Below are positions 57,930 through 64,000 of a stretch of 64,000 bases of DNA, one piece after another (the first letter of the stretch is position 1; each line of letters starts with the position of its first letter). A model generated the notes under the pieces. That model worked only from the letters and a program-made list of their open reading frames with translations, was not told the DNA's origin and made no database searches. The position numbers were made by a program, and so were the translations under genes. The DNA comes from Ignelater luminosus (taxonomy: Eukaryota; Arthropoda; Insecta; Coleoptera; Elateridae): the NCBI GenBank assembly GCA_011009095.1, contig VTPC01003598.1, positions 37,148-101,147 of the forward strand. The letters run 5' to 3'.

Positions 57930-58400
57930 GTAATGTATCTAGTTACATGTATCTAGATATTTTTGGTGTATCCAAGAAAGCAACTAATTACTTTTCCCAA
58001 TTTAGTATCGATATCTGTAACTAGTTACATTTTTTGTGTATCTAATAAAAGTATCTAGATACACATCAATTACAATTTTATTTTGTGATTTCATGGAATA
58101 GAAATCTAAAATGAGCAGCATTCTTTCAAATTTATACAGCAGAAAGGAGAACTGTGAATATGTTCTATACAGCACAAAAATTTTCTGACGTGTTTCTGAA
58201 GTGTTTCAATCTTTCTGATATGTTAATATTACATTTCAGGAACATGCCTGGAACTTTTGCGCTGTATGGAGTTTCATAAACATAGAACAGCCTAAAATCA
58301 AATAAATCTTATGCTAGAATTTATAAATAGGTTTCTTTGCTTCTAGGTATAACGTTAACAATAACGATAATGTATCTTAGTAGGTATCTAGATATATGTT
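57930..58400. repeat. GTATCTAGATAC-rich repeat, probable hAT MITE fragment
   Basis: The palindromic word GTATCTAGATAC and variants (GTATCTAGTTAC, GTATCTAGATAT) recur near 57938-58060 and at 58385, in the style of the hAT MITE at 53218. A possible end, CAGTGTTGTAATG, lies near 57928, but the partner end and target duplication were not found. Confidence 0.5.
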
Positions 58401-60650
58401 TTTCAGTAATTGAAACGGTCATTGTTAAAAGGGGGTATGTGCAAATTTTCAAATTGCTGAAAACATTTGAAAATTCTTTTCTTTTTTTGACAGAGAGCGG
58501 TAAAATCAATTTGTAGAAAAGTCAGGAGAAAACTGCCACCACTAAAGTCAAAAAATTTTCTTTTCTTTTTATTAGGCAGTTTTTTTAACTTTACCAACAA
58601 TTTGATTTTTGTTACATATCCCCTTTTAACAATGACGAAGAAAGTATATAAAACATAGGACAATTTTATTATTAATTTATTTTGCTAATTCTGAGCATTT
58701 TTGGTTAATTTATTAGTGCCAGGTTGGGAGGAAACTTCTACCCTATCGATTGATAACATTACCTCTCCTGTATGTTCATTTGGGGAGCAGGAATTACAAA
58801 AATCTGAATCCCCAAGCATTGTCCTATATACGGATTTGAAACTCCATACTCGCTATGTAATTTTAAAAGTTGCCTTTGTCTTTTTATAATTTGCGTTTGC
58901 TCCATGAAAACAATCTCTAAAATTTGCTCTTTAACTGTGTTTTCAACACAGCATATCATGCAGATCGTAGAATTGCGAAATGATTTTATTGCATGTTACT
59001 TTTACAATATTCTCCATTATACTCTCGTAGATGATACCTACGTTTAGAGCAGGAGGTATTTACTATTCCACGTCAAATTGGATAACTCTTTAAAAAACTG
59101 CGTTTAAAGTTATTTATATCTCCCTTCCCCTAATACAGCATGTTTGGATTTAACAATATCCACTTAAACTGTCCAAATAATTTAGGAAAACATTAATCAA
59201 AATTTATAATTGGTGAAGGTTAGAATTATCAATAAATTCGAATAACTTTCTATTGTCTATAACTAACTATGAAACATTTTTATAAAGAGATATGCGTGGG
59301 ATACTCATCCGTGTCTTATTATTCCCTAAACTTGTAAAATTATTGTTCTTTAAATTTACAATGGGAAAAGTTAATTAAAAGAGGTGAAATGTGTAGATTT
59401 TAAACGGCCTTTTATTTCTGTCTGTCATTCTCATTCTAAAAATATCTTACCGATAACAACAAGACGGCTTAATTAAATTGTAATCGTTGGATAGGTAGGT
59501 TACGATAAGCATAAAGTTACACGTGTGTATGCATCATAGAAATAAGTCTGCAGAAATACAACTGCATGACACGGTAATGTGCTTAACAGTTTGATACAAT
59601 AATTGGACAAACCATCGTGAATATTTGCATCGCGTTGTTTGAACTCTGAACAGTCACCTAAAAGGGAAATACCTATTATATGCGCTATTTATTTAATAAT
59701 CTACCTACAATTCAATTTTTTATTGACTGTGGTAAATCAAATAGCGCACCTCCCACTTTTATTTCACTACAGAAAGATTTAAAATAAACTTTATGCTGTA
59801 CCTATAGTTTTTATTATTCATGATTTGACCTCGAAATCCTAAAAGCAAACTGGATTTTTAAATTGGAAAGGAGCTTGATAAGCTACACTATAATAAACAA
59901 TAATAATGTTCGTATAATTGATTTAAATTGTTGTTATCTAATATTAGATTTATTTGCTGCAAATTACAGTTAACAGACAATAACGACTTAATTTGTAAAT
60001 ACTATTAGATAAACACAAAGTGCTTGAAATAAGATTAAAATTACGATATGATTTTCCACTTTACACTCAGATGCTGCTTGCAGTGGTAGTACATGTAACG
60101 TGAAAATTTGCGTGTAAATTGTTCGTTAGTTTCAACATATCCCTAGATTGCCTTTTAGCTATTTAAGAAATTTCTTATTACTATTTCAACAAAAATGTAT
60201 CGGCTGAAATATGCTATATTTGAATGTATCATAAAAAATAATAAGACGGTTGGTATTTGGTAATGAAGAGTAAATGTTAACAGTAATTTTACAGCACTTT
60301 GATAGAGAAGGCCTTTTTTCAATATTTTTCTTTAAATTGTATCGCGTCACTGTATTGTATTTTGCAAGACTTCTTAGTTTTAAGACTAATTTCATAATAT
60401 CGTTTGAAAATCAAATCTCAGTTATTTATAAAATACTTATGTATACTGAATTTGTTGCTGTCACAATGATTTTGTTATGCAAATAATAAAATTTAATTTA
60501 TTAATACGTCCTTAGAATTGCTGGTAAAGTGATAATATAATAAGAGATAATCTTTTATCAACAACTATTTCCGAAAAAATGTAGAAGTTCAAGAATGTCA
60601 GTCAAAGGTTATATCTAACGTGCTTTTCAGAAAAACAAACGTACGTAACA
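58401..60650. other. Intergenic AT-rich DNA, nothing recognised
   Basis: No gene, RNA or repeat could be supported. A 62-codon frame at 58701 has no recognisable relative. Confidence 0.5.
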
Positions 60651-60657
60651 TTTATGT

Positions 60658-61345
60658 GTGTATATAGGGTTATTCAAATTCGAGGCTCTCCATTGCAATC
60701 TCGTAAACTGAAATACCAGGACGGTTAAATTGAGGCAAAGTTTTTTATTTTGATACAAAAACAGATTATCATTAATTACGCAATAGGAGGGAGTGAGGGG
60801 GGTCAAACTTGAAAATTCTGCACTTTTTGAAAACGAAAAAGCGAAATAACTCGAAAACGGATGGGTCGATTTTGGCCAAACTGTGCGTACGAAGCAAACG
60901 CGGTGACATCTAGCGGCGAAAATGGACAAAATTGACTGGGGTCTTATAAGTGTGTCGTAGATTCTCCAAAAAGTGTTTCGACAATTCTCCAAAGAAGAAG
61001 TAATGCTGAGATTTGGCATGTAGCTCTTCTAAGTCTTTGTGCCGTTTGCATCAAAATCCACCCAAAATTGTAGTATGATCTTTGTAGATACATAGTTTCA
61101 AAAGTTTTTGTAAATTCCGTATTTCTAGTTTTTTGTCATTCGCGTCGAAACGGTGCGTCCTATCGACTCGAAACCTTAACCATTGTAAAAAGAAGATAAA
61201 AATATCTAAAAAGTGCAATACTTCTTTTTTTTCGAAAAAGCACCCCTCTTACCGGAAAGCCGGATTTGATAGTATAATGTAGGAGAGTTGAGGCACATAG
61301 GCATGCGGTCGGGTTGTCGATGAAGACATTGCGGGCAGGCAGATC
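60658..61345 (+). repeat. Interspersed repeat, longest copy in window
   Basis: Relatives lie at 54880-55180 (direct, right half) and 26400-26760 (inverted, left half). It begins close to TATATAGGGTTATTCAAATT and ends near ATTGCGGGCAGGCAGATC. It includes GTGACATCTAGCGGCGAAAA near 60903. The reading frames seen are short and unrelated to known transposases. The start motif resembles the ends of TA-targeting MITEs, but no matching inverted end was found. Confidence 0.6.
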
Positions 61346-61349
61346 ATCG

Positions 61350-62250
61350 CAGTTGTCGCGCGTAGCGCGACTGCTTTAGAGACTGTAAGTCTCTCTTAAG
61401 CATTCTGGAGGTGGTATTCTGGCCAATAACGCTGCTCGTCCCTTGAATGGAGCTGGTGCAGTTGGAGTTGATGTTGGTGTTGGTGGCAAGGCAGTGAAGT
61501 CGGCTTGGGACGCTGGATTATTTTTTGTTGGCTCGTTGGCTCGCGGCGGTACTTGTAGATGGTGGATGAAGTTAGCTGGTTGGTGTTGTTGTAGAATTGG
61601 AGTTTGTTGAATTGTTGGAAGCCGTCATCGTGGATAATTGTTGATGCGGAGGAGCGGTAGCGGCGTTGGAGATGTTGTCGTTGTTATCGGAGAGGAGGTA
61701 GGGTGGATGATTTTTTGATTGGAAAGCTGGTTGGTGGGAAAGGAGTTGATTGGATATGGGTAATATTGGAGGGAAGGTGGGTGTGGTTAACGGTTTTTTT
61801 CAGAAACACAACCCCCCACGGTTCGCGCCGTGAGAGGATTTTAGGAAGGGAGAGGATGGGAAAGGTAAAGGAGCATCAATGCGGTAACGGACGGAAGCAG
61901 AAATTCAGCAGCTGGAGTGGCGATTCCGCGGAGCCTCAGGCGCGGATATCAGCCGAGGAGTTCATGGTGGCGACCTACCTCCCACTGTAGGTCGATTCGG
62001 AAGAGGCTGAGAAAATGGATAAACTCTGCCAGCACCAGGTCCCGACCCTGACCCGGCGGCACTTGCAGATGGAGTATACGGAGTGCTGCTTACTATTCTG
62101 CTTCAGTGCATTACCGCACCGACTGGTTCCAGGTCGACCGTTTCGCGGGCGCTCGAGACCGGACTATGACATTGCGGGGAGATATCTTGCGCTCTTATTA
62201 CTTACTCACCATAAGTACAGTACAGTGCAAAAACTACTTATGGAATAAAT
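61350..62250. other. G+C-rich island of unknown origin
   Basis: About 0.9 kb with base composition strikingly unlike the rest of the window, with many GGTGG, GTTGG and TTGTTG words on the + strand. The minus strand in places reads as Pro/Ser/Thr/Gln-rich sequence (HQHQHQLQLHQLHSRDEQR near 61430-61490), as in the gag-like first frame of some retroelements. Frames at 61703-61990 and 62015-62248 on the + strand show no known domain. It may be an exotic repeat insertion or a dead gene fragment. I cannot tell which. Confidence 0.35.
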
Positions 62251-62664
62251 TCAGTAATTTTAAAACAAATGATATTTTTGAAAAACGCTAAAACTTTTAT
62301 ATTAAATTGTGCTATTTTTAAGTAGCTGTATTTGTTTGTGACGCCATCCCATTTCAAACTATGACGTCATAAGTTTTTTTTAACGGAATGCTATATTTTT
62401 AGTTTTATTTTTGGATAGCACTTTTAAATAGCTTTTCAACAAATCCACTTTTGTCACATTTATTTTCAATAGTTTTTGAAATATTCACAAGCGATTTCAA
62501 ACAAAAGTAATACAAACGTCAAAACTTGCTCTAGCATTTATTCAATTTGTTATTTATCTTTAATACATTTTGTAAGATAAATTTGAATAAGTCTTTATCA
62601 GTTAAACGTAGTGGCCATCCGACAATTTGTTGAAATCAGTATTTGTTTCAATCATTTTCTTAAA

Positions 62665-62882
62665 ATGAAATATTTGACGGAAACTCTTCGAATTGAAGTT
62701 TTAATGATGATTGGATATGGAGGTATATGTAGGACTCATTTGGAAGTAGTTCAGGTTTTTCGCGAGTTACGTCGTAATTTACCTCCTATTTCACAAGGAA
62801 CTGGATTAAAAATTTAGGCACAGTTTCGAGAGCTTGGTCATGTAAAACCTTTGCCTAGACATCCCACCTTTGTAACGACGAT
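62665..62882 (+). pseudogene. Transposon-type helix-turn-helix fragment (DUF4817-like)
   Basis: Reads MKYLTETLRIEVLMMIGYGG, then PPISQGT and, past an in-frame TAG, AQFRELGHVKPLPRHP. This layout matches the amino-terminal HTH domain found in insect Tc/mariner-related proteins, which opens with a search-like LT..QRIEIL segment and ends with FRE.G.V...PR. No catalytic domain follows. The LINE in opposite orientation begins within about 10 nt of the end of the similarity. Confidence 0.5.
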
Positions 62883-62887
62883 AAAAA

Positions 62888-64000
62888 AATTCTTCTTCTT
62901 CTACATATTCCTTGTGTCCTTTAGAGTGTCAGATTAATTTACATATTGCTTGTTTCTTTTATCCATGCTTTCCATCCCTTTTGGTCCTTTGCCTGTATTT
63001 TCATCTCATCGATAGTTTTTCCGCGTTTTGTGCCTATTTCTTTAATTTTCTCGAGCCATGTTCTTCTCGGTCTGCCTCTCTTTCTTCTTCATATCCTTCC
63101 TGACTCAATCACCCTTTAATTATATGTCCAAACCAATTTAATTGTTTATTTTCTAATTTAATTTTAATTGGTTTTTGGTTTGTCATCTGTCTTATTTGTA
63201 TATTTCTTATTCTGTCGTGTTTTGTTTATCCAACTATCTTCCTGAGGTATTTCATTTCTATAGAATTTAGTTGTTGCTGGTGTTTTTCCAAGGGTACCCA
63301 AGTCTCGCTAGCATATAGTGAAGCTGTTGTATTATACACCTTTGTTTTTGTGTGTATTTCTTTCTTGTTTAGTATAATATAATTCAATGCATGGTATATA
63401 TTAGTAGCCTTCTGCTTCCTTTTTGCTATTTCTAGGTCAAGTGTTCCGTTATTTGTTATGACGCTACCTAAGTGTTCATAAACTGTTACTAATTCTAGTT
63501 TTTGTTGGTTACACATTATTGTTTTGTCCTCTTGTATTAATGTTTAATGATTTATTATCATTATTTTGCTTTTTCTTATATTTACTTCCATATTCAGCTG
63601 TTCCAATTCGTTTGTCCATATGTATATTATGGACCTCAATCTGTACTTTTCCTCTCACATTTTGGTAGGTACTTTTTATCACATTCATCAATTTCTTGTT
63701 TATTTGTAGCTGGTGTAGACATCTCCAGATTGAGCTTCTATCTACCATGTCAAGGGCTACCTTTAGCTCGATAAAAGCTAGATAAAGTCGTTCCCCACCA
63801 TCTATTGCTCTTTCAATTATATTTCTTATTATGCTTATATTATCGTTTGTTTGTTTGTTCGTGCTAAATACAGCTTGCTCATCCTTTAGTTTTCCTTCTA
63901 TAGTACCTTAGTCTTTTCTCTAGTATTTGTGTATAAACTTTAAATCCTACTGAGGAAAGACAGATTGCTCTGTAGTTCTTACATTTTGTTGAATTTTCCT
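62888..64000 (-). mobile_element. LINE 3' part, running off the window edge
   Basis: Minus-strand reverse-transcriptase sequence entering from the right edge. Near 63780-63960 it reads [20 protein letters not shown] and then YLAFIELKVALDMVDR, the palm start with its first catalytic Asp. The frame 63509-63748 continues with SIWRCLHQLQINKKLMNVIK. The frame 63226-63516 covers the thumb (TVYEHLGSVITNNGT, YASETWVPLEKHQQQL). The carboxy-terminal tail LNWFGHI and AKDQKGWKAWI ends at a stop near 62939. The YADD catalytic core appears deleted or garbled around 63510-63600. A (GAA)n-like tail at about 62890-62902 marks the 3' end. The clade resembles the RTE/craniofacial-development-protein-like group. 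It is inactive as seen. Confidence 0.82.

Noticed and set aside
1-64000. CRISPR arrays, bacterial operons, rRNA genes, telomeric TTAGG arrays
   Set aside because: Looked for and not seen. Spliced genes and insect-type transposons show a eukaryotic chromosome.

Overview
This is a window from an AT-rich, repeat-laden animal genome, almost certainly an insect and plausibly a beetle. Two host genes are recognisable, both strongly arthropod-like. The beetle guess is an inference from the repeat content and is weaker than the insect call. No bacterial operons, CRISPR arrays or rRNA genes are visible.

Region 1 (718-23181, + strand) is a complete flotillin-1 gene. Seven coding exons sum to 1281 nt (426 residues plus stop) and every junction has a GT..AG intron. 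Intron 2 is 19.8 kb and holds a graveyard of repeats: a Mos1-like mariner with TA duplications and a dead catalytic core, a hAT transposase relic, a tRNA-headed SINE, several copies of an unclassified repeat with small hairpins, and small foldback elements. The other introns are short except intron 4 (946 nt), which carries a foldback just before exon 5.

Region 2 (23.2-32.5 kb) is mostly plain AT-rich DNA around the second gene, quiescin sulfhydryl oxidase (29824-31752, - strand). It is one uninterrupted 642-residue frame with signal peptide, thioredoxin domain (CGFC), ERV/ALR domain (CQDC) and a C-terminal membrane anchor. The two genes point tail to tail.

Region 3 (32.5-64 kb) has no recognisable host gene and is a mosaic of mobile-element fossils. 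These are a TIR-bounded element carrying a retroviral-type integrase (33990-37348) with one copy of a MITE inside it and another against its end; a 2.6 kb foldback whose arms both keep the same short reading frame; two solo LTRs in opposite orientation with TATA and heat-shock-like motifs; three LINE remnants; a Tc1-like DD34E element with clean TIRs; a hAT MITE with an 8-bp duplication; and several dispersed repeat families.

Flotillin-1 (membrane microdomain scaffold) and QSOX (secretory-pathway disulfide formation) have no known joint pathway, and nothing here suggests co-regulation. I did not find a clear new biological system. The best candidates for something undescribed are the integrase-bearing TIR element, the twin-arm foldback and the hairpin-bearing dispersed repeat. 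All coordinates of degenerate repeats are approximate and were read by eye.
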